DNA from: HGM04593 sp045634305
GTDB taxonomy: Bacteria; Bacteroidota; Bacteroidia; Bacteroidales; Bacteroidaceae
Assembly: GCA_045634305.1 (NCBI GenBank)
Contig: JAZQZZ010000025.1
Span: forward strand, 18,220-82,219
Reading direction: 5' to 3'
Length of the DNA: 64,000 bases
Part shown: positions 52,772 through 60,760 of the stretch, in pieces
How positions within the stretch are numbered: position 1 is the stretch's first letter
Layout of the letters: each line of letters opens with the position of its first letter
The notes under the pieces: generated by a model
The model's input: the letters and a program-made list of their open reading frames with translations, nothing else
The model's database searches: none
What the model was told of the DNA's origin: nothing
Translations under genes and position numbers: made by a program

Positions 52772-54040
52772 ATGAAACTTATACACAGGGTAACACTACG
52801 TCTTGCACTGGTAATCATGCCGGTGTTGCTACTATGGGCAACAGCCTTTTACTTTACAATGGTCCACCAGGTGAATGATGAGACCGATGACAGCCTCGAC
52901 GATTATGCCGAGATGATAGCCCGCCGTGTAATCAGCGGCGATGAACTGCCCACGCCGGGAGATAACAGCAACAACACATACTCCATTGAACTCTTGCCGG
53001 CAACAGAGCACCATGACGACGCTGAGACATATGAGGACCGCGATATTTATCTTCATTGGAAACAGGAGAACGAACCGGCACGCATGCTGACAAAGATTTT
53101 CCATGACAATGAAGGAACGGCATACAAACTCACAGTCTCGACACCAACGTTTGAGCGTGACGACATTATAAGGGCACTACTCATCCACATTGCAACAATT
53201 TATGCCATCTTATTGTGCATCATATTGGTTGTTACGGTCATTGTATTCAAAATAAGCATAAAGCCACTGTACTCACTGTTGAAGTGGCTCGACAACTATC
53301 GGCCAGGAAGCGGCATAGCGGGATTCCCCGATGAAGAATCGGTTGTAGAGTTCAAGAAACTCACACGTGCAGCGCGTGAAACCATTGAACGTGCCGAGAA
53401 CCACCTTGAACGTCAGAAACAGTTCATAGGCAATGCCTCGCACGAACTGCAGACACCCCTTGCGGTGCTTGGAAACCGCATTGAGTGGATGATGGACAAC
53501 ACCACGCTCACCGAGGAGCAGTTCGGCGAATTGTCAAAGATGCGCCAATCAATTCACCGCCTTGTACGCCTTAACCGCACACTGTTGCTACTCTCAAAAA
53601 TAGACAGCGGGCATTTCCTGGACAAAGGCGATGTAGACATTGTACCTATAATAGAAAATGAACTTGAGGTATACAACGAGATATTTGCCGAGAAGAATAT
53701 CAAATGTAATGTAAAAACACCTCAGAATTTTATTGTGCAGATGGACGAGATGCTTGCAACAACAATGCTGACAAATCTCATAAAGAACTCCTTCATACAC
53801 TCTACAGCAGGTGGAACGGTAGATATATCACTCACACGCAGTGAACTGAAAATCTCCAATAACGGTAATGAAGCACTCGATGCAACCCGCCTTTTCGACC
53901 GTTTCTACACCAGTGGCAAGAGCGGCTCGACAGGCCTTGGACTGGCGCTTGTTAAGTCCATTGCCGGTTACTATAACTTTGGACTCGAATATACCTTCAA
54001 GGAAAACAAGCATAGTTTTACAATCCGTTTAAGACAATAA
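52772..54040 (+). CDS. Two-component sensor histidine kinase
   Basis: 422 residues. Membrane helix at about 9-31, a short periplasmic domain (about 32-135, acidic), second helix at about 138-162, then the dimerisation domain with phospho-acceptor H224 in GNASHELQTPL. The ATPase domain has NLIKNSFIH near 334-342 and the G box GKSGSTGLGLALVKSI near 390-405. The periplasmic part (about 100 residues) has no known sensor fold. Forms a pair with the preceding response regulator. Confidence 0.94.
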   Translation: MKLIHRVTLRLALVIMPVLLLWATAFYFTMVHQVNDETDDSLDDYAEMIARRVISGDELPTPGDNSNNTYSIELLPATEHHDDAETYEDRDIYLHWKQENEPARMLTKIFHDNEGTAYKLTVSTPTFERDDIIRALLIHIATIYAILLCIILVVTVIVFKISIKPLYSLLKWLDNYRPGSGIAGFPDEESVVEFKKLTRAARETIERAENHLERQKQFIGNASHELQTPLAVLGNRIEWMMDNTTLTEEQFGELSKMRQSIHRLVRLNRTLLLLSKIDSGHFLDKGDVDIVPIIENELEVYNEIFAEKNIKCNVKTPQNFIVQMDEMLATTMLTNLIKNSFIHSTAGGTVDISLTRSELKISNNGNEALDATRLFDRFYTSGKSGSTGLGLALVKSIAGYYNFGLEYTFKENKHSFTIRLRQ

Positions 54041-54076
54041 ATAAAGAGGATAACCCAAAAGTCATTGTACAAAGAA

Positions 54077-54114
54077 AGCAATCATTGTCAGAATAGACTC
54101 TGAAAATGATTGCT
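54077..54114. terminator. Hairpin between convergent kinase and nrdG genes
   Basis: AGCAATCATT (54077-54086) pairs perfectly with AATGATTGCT (54105-54114), with an inner CAGA / TCTG. No good T-run follows on the plus strand, so termination may be weak. Confidence 0.45.
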
Positions 54115-54153
54115 CATTCAGGAAGTGCGCTTTTAAGTCACACTCTTTAATAT

Positions 54154-54648
54154 TCAAATATCCAAAACTATTACTTCCCCTTTTTCAAGCGATGCCGGTA
54201 CGTTGATTATCCTTTGGTTACTGCTGCCACGGAAGCGCAGTTCTTCATCCTTCAAAGCCTCTATGAAGCGTCCGTCCACAAGCACATCTATCTGCTCAAG
54301 CAACGCCTTTTGTACGGGATTAAGCAACAGTTCTTCAAAGCGGTAACCTGTGTAACACCAGATATTCTTGCAACTTTGCTGTTTCACAGCCTTTGCAAGC
54401 TCTGTAAAGCCTTGTGGCTGGAACATAGGGTCGCCACCGGAGAAAGTCACATCGGCAAAGGGGTCATCAAGTATAACCTTCAATATCTCCTCAACCTCAA
54501 CCTGGTGACCGTTCTCAATATTCCACGACTGCGGATTATGACATCCGGGGCAGTGATGAGGACAACCCGAAGAATAGACCGAGGTGCGAAACCCCGGTCC
54601 ATCTACTGTTGTATCTTCCACTATCTCAAGAATGGAGATTGTTGCCAT
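54154..54648 (-). CDS. nrdG: Anaerobic ribonucleotide reductase activating protein
   Basis: 164 residues. Radical-SAM enzyme that installs the glycyl radical on NrdD. The cluster-binding cysteines are C29, C33 and C36 (CPHHCPGC), spaced CX3CX2C as usual for radical SAM, followed by the TFSGGDP motif near 93-99. Length typical. Downstream of nrdD by 96 nt on the same strand. Confidence 0.95.
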   Translation of the reverse strand: MATISILEIVEDTTVDGPGFRTSVYSSGCPHHCPGCHNPQSWNIENGHQVEVEEILKVILDDPFADVTFSGGDPMFQPQGFTELAKAVKQQSCKNIWCYTGYRFEELLLNPVQKALLEQIDVLVDGRFIEALKDEELRFRGSSNQRIINVPASLEKGEVIVLDI

Positions 54649-54744
54649 TTCTTTGTTCGAATAAAAGCCCTACATTGCAAATATTGGCATTCCGAACTTA
54701 ATGTAAGGAATCTCTAAAAACCGCAACGGGACATTGTTGTTTTT

Positions 54745-56952
54745 TTATTCATGTATTACACGGTCGTTGAGCTCAGAGAGCTTAGCCTTGTTCCAACGGT
54801 CTGTTGTTCCCACAAGGTAACCTGTGATGCGCTGCAATTTGTCGAGGTTCTTGCTTCCGCACTTGGGACACTCGTCAAGGTTCTTGCTTGAGTTCTCAAA
54901 ACCACAGTCGAGACAACGGTTACGGTTGTGGTTTACAGAACCATAACCGATGTTGTACTGGTCCATCATATCAACAACCTTCATGATAGCCTCGGGGTTG
55001 TGTGTCGCATCGCCGTCAATCTCAACGTAGAAGATGTGGCCACCGCGTGTGAGGTCGTGATAAGGAGCCTCAACCTCGGCCTTGTGACGTGCGCTGCACT
55101 TGTAGTACACGGGAACGTGGTTACTGTTGGTGTAGTATTCACGGTCGGTAATGCCCGGGAGAACACCAAAACGCTTGCGGTCGCCACGTGTAAAACGTCC
55201 CGAAAGGCCCTCGGCCGGTGTTGCCAGAATACTGTAGTTGTGCTGGTACTGCTCAGAGAAGTCGTTGGCGCGGTCACGCATATAAGTGATTATGCGCACA
55301 CCAAGTTCCTGTGCCTCCTGGCTCTCGCCATGGTGCTTGCCGGTAAGTGCCACAAGGCACTCTGCAAGACCAATGAAACCAATACCCAATGTACCCTGAT
55401 TGATTACAGGTGCTATTGTGTCGCCGGCCTTCAGCTTGTCACATCCCACCCAAAGTGCCGACATAAGCAACGGGAACTGCTTTGCGAAGGCACTCTTCTG
55501 GAACTCCATACGTTCGTGCAACTGGCGTGCTGTGATTTCGAGCAGACCATCGAGCTTTGCAAAGAAGAGTGCAATGCGCTCGTCCTGGTTCTTTATGTCC
55601 ATGCACTCTATCGCAAGGCGCACAATGTTTATTGTAGAGAAAGAGAGGTTACCGCGACCTACAGATGTCTTGGGACCGAAACGGTTCTCGTAGACACGTG
55701 TACGGCAACCCATGGTAGCCACCTCATGCAAATAACGCTTTGGATCATCCTCTCTCCAATCCTCGCTCTGGTTAAATGTCGCATCAAGATTAAGGAAGTT
55801 AGGGAAGAAACGACGTGCGGTAACCTTACATGCAAGCTGGTAGAGATCGTAGTTGCGGTCGGTTGGCAAGTAGCTGACACCGCGTTTTTTCTTCCATATC
55901 TGAATCGGGAATATTGCAGTCTCGCCATTACCCACACCGCGGTATGTACTGTTGAGCAACTCGCGGATGATGCAACGTCCCTCGGCCGATGTATCGGTAC
56001 CATAATTGATTGAACTGAATACAACCTGATTACCACCGCGAGAATGGATAGTGTTCATATTGTGGATGAATGCCTCCATAGCCTGATGCACACGTGCAAC
56101 AGTCTTGTTCATTGCGTGCTGCAGAATGCGCTCGTCACCGCTGAGAAAATCCAACGGCTGTGTTATATAATCCTCAACCTCCTTATTATAGAGATGTGAA
56201 TAGTTTGCACCGGTGAGTTCTTCAATAGCCTTGAGTTCCTCAATGAAACTTGAGCGTACATATGGTGCAAGGTAGAAATCGAATGCCGGAATGGCCTGTC
56301 CACCATGCATTTCGTTCTGCGCAGTCTCCATTGATATGCAGGCTATGATACTTGCTGTCTCAATGCGCTTTGCAGGACGTGACTCGCCATGACCGGCATT
56401 GAAGCCATTGAGCAGAATGTTGTCGAGCGGGTGCTGGCAGCAGGTGAGACTCTTTGTGGGGTAGTAATCCTTATCGTGTATATGCAGATAGTTGTTGTGG
56501 ACGGCATCGTTCACCTCCTCGCTCAAAAGGAAGTCATCGACAAAAGGTTTTGTTGTTTCGCTTGCGAATTTCATCATCATTCCGGCAGGTGTGTCAGCGT
56601 TCATGTTGGCATTCTCGCGTGTGACATCGTTTGACTGGATGTTGATGATTTCCTGGAAAATATCCCTTGTCTTTGCCTTGCGTGCAATGCGGCGTTTGTT
56701 ACGGTACGAGATGTACTGTTTTGCCACATCCTTGCGGCTACTCTTCATAAGCTCCATCTCCACCATATCCTGAATATCTTCCACGGTCATCTGTGCATCT
56801 CCCTTGAAAGATATGCGGTCGGTTATCTGACGGATAAGTGACATATCTTCACCCATATCAGTGTGAAGCATTGCCTTACGGATTGCAGTAATAATTTTTT
56901 CTTCATTAAAGCCGACGATGCGTCCGTCGCGCTTAACAACAGTCTGAATCAT
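54745..56952 (-). CDS. nrdD: Anaerobic ribonucleoside-triphosphate reductase
   Basis: 735 residues. Glycyl-radical class III reductase supplying deoxynucleotides without oxygen. N-terminal ATP-cone (VVKRDGRIVGFNEEKI, about 4-95), barrel domain, a C-terminal zinc site of C680, C683, C695 and C698, and the radical glycine G711 in RITGYLVG. All these elements are intact. Operon with nrdG. The promoter region holds a TATATTTG box (56990-56997). Confidence 0.96.
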   Translation of the reverse strand: MIQTVVKRDGRIVGFNEEKIITAIRKAMLHTDMGEDMSLIRQITDRISFKGDAQMTVEDIQDMVEMELMKSSRKDVAKQYISYRNKRRIARKAKTRDIFQEIINIQSNDVTRENANMNADTPAGMMMKFASETTKPFVDDFLLSEEVNDAVHNNYLHIHDKDYYPTKSLTCCQHPLDNILLNGFNAGHGESRPAKRIETASIIACISMETAQNEMHGGQAIPAFDFYLAPYVRSSFIEELKAIEELTGANYSHLYNKEVEDYITQPLDFLSGDERILQHAMNKTVARVHQAMEAFIHNMNTIHSRGGNQVVFSSINYGTDTSAEGRCIIRELLNSTYRGVGNGETAIFPIQIWKKKRGVSYLPTDRNYDLYQLACKVTARRFFPNFLNLDATFNQSEDWREDDPKRYLHEVATMGCRTRVYENRFGPKTSVGRGNLSFSTINIVRLAIECMDIKNQDERIALFFAKLDGLLEITARQLHERMEFQKSAFAKQFPLLMSALWVGCDKLKAGDTIAPVINQGTLGIGFIGLAECLVALTGKHHGESQEAQELGVRIITYMRDRANDFSEQYQHNYSILATPAEGLSGRFTRGDRKRFGVLPGITDREYYTNSNHVPVYYKCSARHKAEVEAPYHDLTRGGHIFYVEIDGDATHNPEAIMKVVDMMDQYNIGYGSVNHNRNRCLDCGFENSSKNLDECPKCGSKNLDKLQRITGYLVGTTDRWNKAKLSELNDRVIHE

Positions 56953-56989
56953 ATATGTTAAAGGATTTTTGTTTCCAAAAAGAATAGTG

Positions 56990-56997
56990 CAAATATA
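56990..56997 (-). promoter_or_regulatory. -7 box of nrdDG
   Basis: Minus strand TATATTTG matches TAnnTTTG 38 nt before the nrdD ATG. TGTTTC and GAAACA half-sites lie inverted some 22 nt apart just upstream, a possible regulator site. The -33 element is unclear. Confidence 0.4.
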
Positions 56998-57117
56998 ATT
57001 GTTTCACACAAATAATTATGTTAAAAAGAAACATAATTTATCAACAAGTCAACATTTTATTTCATGGATAGCCACAAGGGTATTTGAGGTTTATTTTTTA
57101 TTTTTTTCGGCTACAAA

Positions 57118-57149
57118 TTGGTATTTGACAAGCACTTTTGTTACATTTG
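57118..57149 (+). promoter_or_regulatory. Promoter of the GPH symporter gene
   Basis: TTG (57118-57120), 21 nt, TACATTTG (57142-57149), exact at -7. The leader to the ATG at 57178 is about 20 nt. Confidence 0.6.
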
Positions 57150-57177
57150 CCGAAACAATATTTAAAACACAAAAAAA

Positions 57178-58566
57178 ATGGCAACATTAAAAGAGAAAAT
57201 AGGATATGGATTAGGTGATATGGCCTCATCCATGTTCTGGAAAGTATTCAGCGCATATCTGCCCATATTCTACACAAACGTGTTCGGTCTCGACCTTGGA
57301 TTGGCAGCAGTTCTTTTCCTTGTAACCAAAATATGGGATGCGGTGTCTGACCCCATGATGGGTATCATTGCCGACCGCACTACAACAAAATGGGGAAAAT
57401 ACCGCCCATACCTGCTGTGGATTGCTGTCCCATTTGCCATTGCAGGCGTATTATTGTTCACAAAACCCGAAATGGGTGAGACAGGAAAGAACATCTGGGC
57501 TTTTGCCACATATATATTAATGATGACTGTCTATACAGCAATTAATGTACCATATGGTTCAATGCTTGGCGTGATGACCGAAGACACCGATGAAAAGACA
57601 GTTTTCTCATCATACCGCATGTTCTTTGCCTACACCGGTTCATTCATTGTTTTTGCTTTTTGGGAACCCCTATGTAATTCTTTGGCAGGTGTAAGCGGCA
57701 AACTGACATATGACCCACAGGCATGGCAGACTGCCATGATCATTGTGAGCCTAACATGCCTTGTACTCTTTGTGCTCACATTCAAGATGACACGCGAGAG
57801 AATAAAGCCGGCCATCAAGCAGACAAACATAACCGAGGATCTTAAATCACTGCTCCACAACGGTCCGTGGTGGATTCTTTTGGGTGGTGTACTGTTCTTT
57901 AATTTCTTTGGCGCAGTGAGATATGCGGTAATCCCCTACTACTTCACCACACAGATAACCGAAGGGGCAACACTCTCGCTTTTCTCAATAGAATTCCTTT
58001 TCTATGCAGGTATATTCTTTACAATAGGTGAAATAGCAAACATGATAGGTGTTGCCATTGCCACACCTATAACATTCAAGCTTGGAAAGAAGAGCACTTT
58101 CCTCTATTCACTATTCGCAATCATTGCATTGTGCATTGCTTTCTACTATGTGCCAACGGACACAACATCCGGATACTGGTCTTTGCTTATCCTGCAGATA
58201 GCAATGGGAATCTTCACCGGTATAATATCACCTCTGGTGTGGAGTATGTATGCCGACATATCGGACTATGCCGAACTTAAATTCAAGACCGCATCAACAG
58301 GACTCATATTCTCATCATCATCCATGGCACAGAAATTCGGCGGAGCTTTCGGAACTTCGGCTGTACTTTGGCTGCTTGCCGCATTCGGGTTCAACACAGC
58401 CGAAGGTGCAGTGCAGACTGAGAGTGCGATAGAAGGATTAAGACTGCTTATCAGTTTTGTACCGGCAGCAATTGCAGCCCTGTCGGCAATATTCATATTC
58501 TTCTATCCACTTACAACAAAGAGAATGAAAGAGATAAACAAAGAATTGAAGAGTATGAGAGAATAA
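57178..58566 (+). CDS. GPH-family (MelB-like) sugar:cation symporter
   Basis: 462 residues, 12 membrane segments. Matches the glycoside-pentoside-hexuronide:cation family by the start KIGYGLGDMASSMFW, the cation-site region KIWDAVSDPMMGIIADRTTTKWGKYRPYLLW at about 48-80 (read in pieces; acidic residues of the sodium site) and the loop after helix 8. Imports a glycoside or hexuronide with Na+ or H+. No adjacent glycosidase or regulator gene, so the substrate cannot be guessed. It is a monocistronic unit, ending in a strong terminator. Confidence 0.9.
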   Translation: MATLKEKIGYGLGDMASSMFWKVFSAYLPIFYTNVFGLDLGLAAVLFLVTKIWDAVSDPMMGIIADRTTTKWGKYRPYLLWIAVPFAIAGVLLFTKPEMGETGKNIWAFATYILMMTVYTAINVPYGSMLGVMTEDTDEKTVFSSYRMFFAYTGSFIVFAFWEPLCNSLAGVSGKLTYDPQAWQTAMIIVSLTCLVLFVLTFKMTRERIKPAIKQTNITEDLKSLLHNGPWWILLGGVLFFNFFGAVRYAVIPYYFTTQITEGATLSLFSIEFLFYAGIFFTIGEIANMIGVAIATPITFKLGKKSTFLYSLFAIIALCIAFYYVPTDTTSGYWSLLILQIAMGIFTGIISPLVWSMYADISDYAELKFKTASTGLIFSSSSMAQKFGGAFGTSAVLWLLAAFGFNTAEGAVQTESAIEGLRLLISFVPAAIAALSAIFIFFYPLTTKRMKEINKELKSMRE

Positions 58567-58588
58567 CAAAAAACATATTCTGTCACAT

Positions 58589-58625
58589 AATCGATAGTAC
58601 CCCGCGGTACTATCGATTTTTTTTT
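58589..58625 (+). terminator. Terminator of the symporter gene
   Basis: 13-bp perfect stem AATCGATAGTACC / GGTACTATCGATT with CCGC loop (58589-58618), then a run of nine T. Confidence 0.93.
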
Positions 58626-58642
58626 GTAATAATACAATATAA

Positions 58643-58673
58643 TGTCATTCCGAGCGAGCGAAGCGACGAGGAG
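58643..58673. repeat. REP-like intergenic repeat
   Basis: TGTCATTCCGAGCGAGCGAA followed by GCGACGAGGAG. Related to the palindrome at 32570-32626 (TGTCATTCTGA...GCGAAG), here without a complementary right arm. Confidence 0.55.
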
Positions 58674-58725
58674 CCTCTATACTCTATCGTCGTATCATCT
58701 TTTTTTACTTTTTTCTCAAATTTCC

Positions 58726-58774
58726 CAAAATTTCAAATTCATTTCAGATTTGCATGTAATCTTTGCATTGTAAA
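58726..58774 (+). promoter_or_regulatory. Shared 49-bp control element, copy 2
   Basis: Tandem 11-mers ATTTCAAATTC (58730-58740) and ATTTCAGATTT (58741-58751), then GCATGTAATCTTTGCATTG and TAAA. It agrees at 44 of 49 positions with the element upstream of the unlinked PepSY-like gene at 46196-46636. It lies 74 nt before the start codon of the PepSY-like gene. Confidence 0.7.
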
Positions 58775-58848
58775 TAATGAACAACTACCACAGACTATTG
58801 TTCAAGTGAGTATAAAAAGACTAATAACTAAAAATAAAAAAGAGGATT

Positions 58849-59289
58849 ATGAAAAAGATTTTATTAACATTGGTTGCTATTTTTTCAGCAGGTGTTTTCT
58901 CGGCAATGGCCGACAATGACAAGGTAATAAACAAAAACCAGTTACCAGCGCCTGCACAACAGTTTATCAACGAACACTTTGCCGGAATTGAAATCACATA
59001 CGCAAAGGAAGAATGGGATTTCCTGAAACAGTCATACGAGGTCCGTTTTGCCAATGGTGCAAAGATTGAATTCACAGGTAAGGGTATTTGGGACGAAGTT
59101 GAATGTCGCTTTGGCGAAGTTCCAGCCGCTATAATTCCACAGGCAATAAAGGAATATGTAGACAAGAACTATCCCGGTGTAAAGATTATCTACATTGAAA
59201 AGGACCGCAACGATTTCGAGGTAAAACTATCGAACCGCCTTGAACTCAAATTTGATAAAGATTTCAACATCTACGACATTGACGATTGA
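58849..59289 (+). CDS. PepSY-like (DUF2874) exported protein, copy 2
   Basis: 146 residues with a signal peptide at 1-21 (MKKILLTLVAIFSAGVFSAMA). Two PepSY-like repeats, LPAPAQQFINEHFAG and IPQAIKEYVDKNYPG, and the same ending as copy 1 (LKFDKDFNIYDIDD against LKFDKNYNVYDIDD). The two proteins agree at well over half of their positions. A PepSY-like lipoprotein gene follows 41 nt downstream, making a two-gene unit that copy 1 lacks. Role unknown. Confidence 0.85.
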   Translation: MKKILLTLVAIFSAGVFSAMADNDKVINKNQLPAPAQQFINEHFAGIEITYAKEEWDFLKQSYEVRFANGAKIEFTGKGIWDEVECRFGEVPAAIIPQAIKEYVDKNYPGVKIIYIEKDRNDFEVKLSNRLELKFDKDFNIYDIDD

Positions 59290-59330
59290 TAAAAACAAAT
59301 AACAACATAAAAACAACTAAAAAAAATATT

Positions 59331-59753
59331 ATGAAAAAGCTACTACCATTATTATTCATATCACTGTTTGCCTTTATGGCTTGCGAAGAGGAAAATATCG
59401 CAGTAAACAATGATATAAGAAGTTTCATAGAACAGAAGTACCAGGGTGCCAGAATACTCTATGCAGAGAAGGATTTCAACGGAGAGATTGACGTAGAGAT
59501 TATCCACGACAACATCAAGAAAGATGTAAAGTTCAACCGCAGGGATGAATGGATAAAAACAAGCTGGGATGTTGCTATCAATGAACTCCCGGATGCAGCA
59601 AGAGAAAGCGTCCTTAACAGATACCAAAATTACAGAATTGACGATGTAGACTACATTGAAACCCCATCGGGCGACCACTACAAGGTTGAAATGGAAAAAG
59701 GCGAATGGGACAAGACCGTCTTTATAACAGCCAACGGTGAGATTTTGAATTGA
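59331..59753 (+). CDS. PepSY-like lipoprotein
   Basis: 140 residues from the ATG at 59331 (MKKLLPLLFISLFAFMAC), which gives a lipoprotein signal with lipidated Cys near residue 18, followed by acidic EEEN, the outer-membrane export context seen in Bacteroidota. The mature part has two diverged PepSY-like units (IRSFIEQKYQGARILYAEKDF and the C-terminal VLNRYQNYRIDDVDYIE). A distant relative of the preceding gene by the AxILYAEKD pattern. Likely a periplasmic or surface partner of it. Ends in a terminator. Confidence 0.8.
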   Translation: MKKLLPLLFISLFAFMACEEENIAVNNDIRSFIEQKYQGARILYAEKDFNGEIDVEIIHDNIKKDVKFNRRDEWIKTSWDVAINELPDAARESVLNRYQNYRIDDVDYIETPSGDHYKVEMEKGEWDKTVFITANGEILN

Positions 59754-59785
59754 CAAACAGACAACTAAAGAACTAAACAATCGTT

Positions 59786-59817
59786 TCCTCTGCTGTGTTT
59801 GCAGCAGAGGATTTTTT
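59786..59817 (+). terminator. Terminator of the PepSY-like pair
   Basis: TCCTCTGCTG / CAGCAGAGGA, 10 perfect pairs with a 6-nt loop, followed by TTTTTT. Confidence 0.92.
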
Positions 59818-59904
59818 CTGTAATTATCATTATAAAATGTGGTGAACCAATCGATTACAGAGGTTTTATCCTACTTTTTGTCCACGTAACCAAAAAATGA
59901 AACA

Positions 59905-59939
59905 AAAAACGGAGAGAGTTTTTTAGGCTTTCTCCGTTT
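59905..59939 (-). terminator. Terminator of the tRNA-Met transcript
   Basis: On the minus strand AAACGGAGA pairs with TCTCCGTTT around a 15-nt loop and is followed by TTTTG. It lies a few bases after the tRNA 3' end. Confidence 0.7.
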
Positions 59940-59942
59940 CAG

Positions 59943-60016
59943 TAGCGAGACCCGGGATTGAACCGGGGACCTCATGATTATGAATCATGCGCTCTAACCA
60001 GCTGAGCTATCTCGCC
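59943..60016 (-). tRNA. tRNA-Met (CAT), elongator type
   Basis: 74 nt on the minus strand, full cloverleaf. Acceptor GGCGAGA / TCTCGCT has a G-U first pair and discriminator A. The D arm is GCTC...GAGC, the anticodon stem CATGA / TCATG with loop TTCATAA gives anticodon CAT, and the T arm is CCCGGTTCAATCCCGGG with the standard TTCAA. The CCA end is not encoded. It lacks the initiator's C1-A72 mismatch. A tRNA-Ile2 (lysidine-modified CAT) cannot be wholly excluded without comparison. Confidence 0.9.
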
Positions 60017-60222
60017 ATTGCATTTTTGCGGTGCAAAGATATGTCTATAATTTTAAATTGGCAAATTTTTTATCACTTTTCATCAAAAAAAATTCCACAA
60101 CACATAAAAATAGGCTTAAAATGAATAATTAAATTTAAAAAAGAGAATAAATAACAGGTAAAAATTGGATTTGTAATTTATATTCATTAACTTGCGACAA
60201 ATATGTAACTTGTTTAAACTTA

Positions 60223-60230
60223 TAACTTTG
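60223..60230 (+). promoter_or_regulatory. -7 box immediately before the START-like gene
   Basis: TAACTTTG matches TAnnTTTG exactly and ends only 7 nt before the ATG at 60238, so transcription should begin within a base or two of the start codon. Confidence 0.6.
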
Positions 60231-60237
60231 CGTTACG

Positions 60238-60618
60238 ATGAGTAAGGAGAAAATTTTTCTTGAATACCCAATGAGAGGCAGCGCTGTGATGATTTGGAAA
60301 TATATTGGAACTGCTGCCGGATTATCACCATGGTTTGCCGACAGGGTTGATAGTTTTGACCGAACTTTCAATTTCTATTGGGGAAAGACCGAAAAAAAAG
60401 TAGCACATCTTGTAGCACAAAGAAACGGAGTTTATGTAAAATTCAGGTGGGAGGATGAATCGCCAAATACATATTTTGAGATGAGAATATCCTACAATGA
60501 ACTCACACGTGAAAACACTCTGGAGATTACAGATTATGCCGACAAGGGAGAAGTTGAAGACCAAAAGGAGTTGTGGAATTCACAAATTGAAAATTTAAGA
60601 AGACAATCGGGTATGTAA
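60238..60618 (+). CDS. START-like domain protein (SRPBCC fold)
   Basis: 126 residues, the Bacteroidota START-like family. Pattern FLEYPMRGSAVMIWKYIGTAAGLSPWFAD in the first 40 residues (read in pieces) and FRWEDESPNTYFEMRISY near 74-91 match these helix-grip proteins, whose cavity may hold a lipid or hydrophobic ligand. No signal peptide; cytoplasmic. The start is fixed by family length and by the -7 box just upstream. Lies before lptF on the same strand. Function within the family is not established. Confidence 0.85.
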   Translation: MSKEKIFLEYPMRGSAVMIWKYIGTAAGLSPWFADRVDSFDRTFNFYWGKTEKKVAHLVAQRNGVYVKFRWEDESPNTYFEMRISYNELTRENTLEITDYADKGEVEDQKELWNSQIENLRRQSGM

Positions 60619-60653
60619 TGGTTGCTTTTTGCCTTACAAACCAAAAATTATGC

Positions 60654-60661
60654 TAAATTTG
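60654..60661 (+). promoter_or_regulatory. -7 box of lptF-ribBA
   Basis: TAAATTTG, exact TAnnTTTG, overlapping by one base the start of a strong hairpin. Leader to lptF of about 95 nt. The -33 element is weak. Confidence 0.45.
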
Positions 60662-60706
60662 CACAGAAAACTGTAATAGCGGCACGTATTTACAGTTTTT
60701 CTGTGC
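60661..60706 (+). terminator. Strong hairpin in the START-like/lptF gap or lptF leader
   Basis: GCACAGAAAACTGTAA (60661-60676) pairs with TTACAGTTTTTCTGTGC (60690-60706) over 16 bp with one bulge and a 13-nt loop, followed by TTTAATT. It could end the START-like transcript or act in the lptF leader. Confidence 0.5.
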
Positions 60707-60760
60707 TTTAATTATAATAATAACCGTTTTAAAACAGCAAGGTACCGCATAAAGACGAAT

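Larger units (their letters stand above)
59754..60237. other. 484-bp gap: two terminators, tRNA-Met, promoter
   Basis: Contains the terminator of the lipoprotein gene, the minus-strand tRNA-Met with its own terminator, and the -7 box of the START-like gene. The rest is AT-rich with nothing recognised. Confidence 0.6.

Noticed and set aside
54928..56013. Plus-strand open frame of 361 codons
   Set aside because: Antisense to nrdD, a complete glycyl-radical enzyme. Cys/Val-rich composition is what the reverse of strongly biased codons gives.
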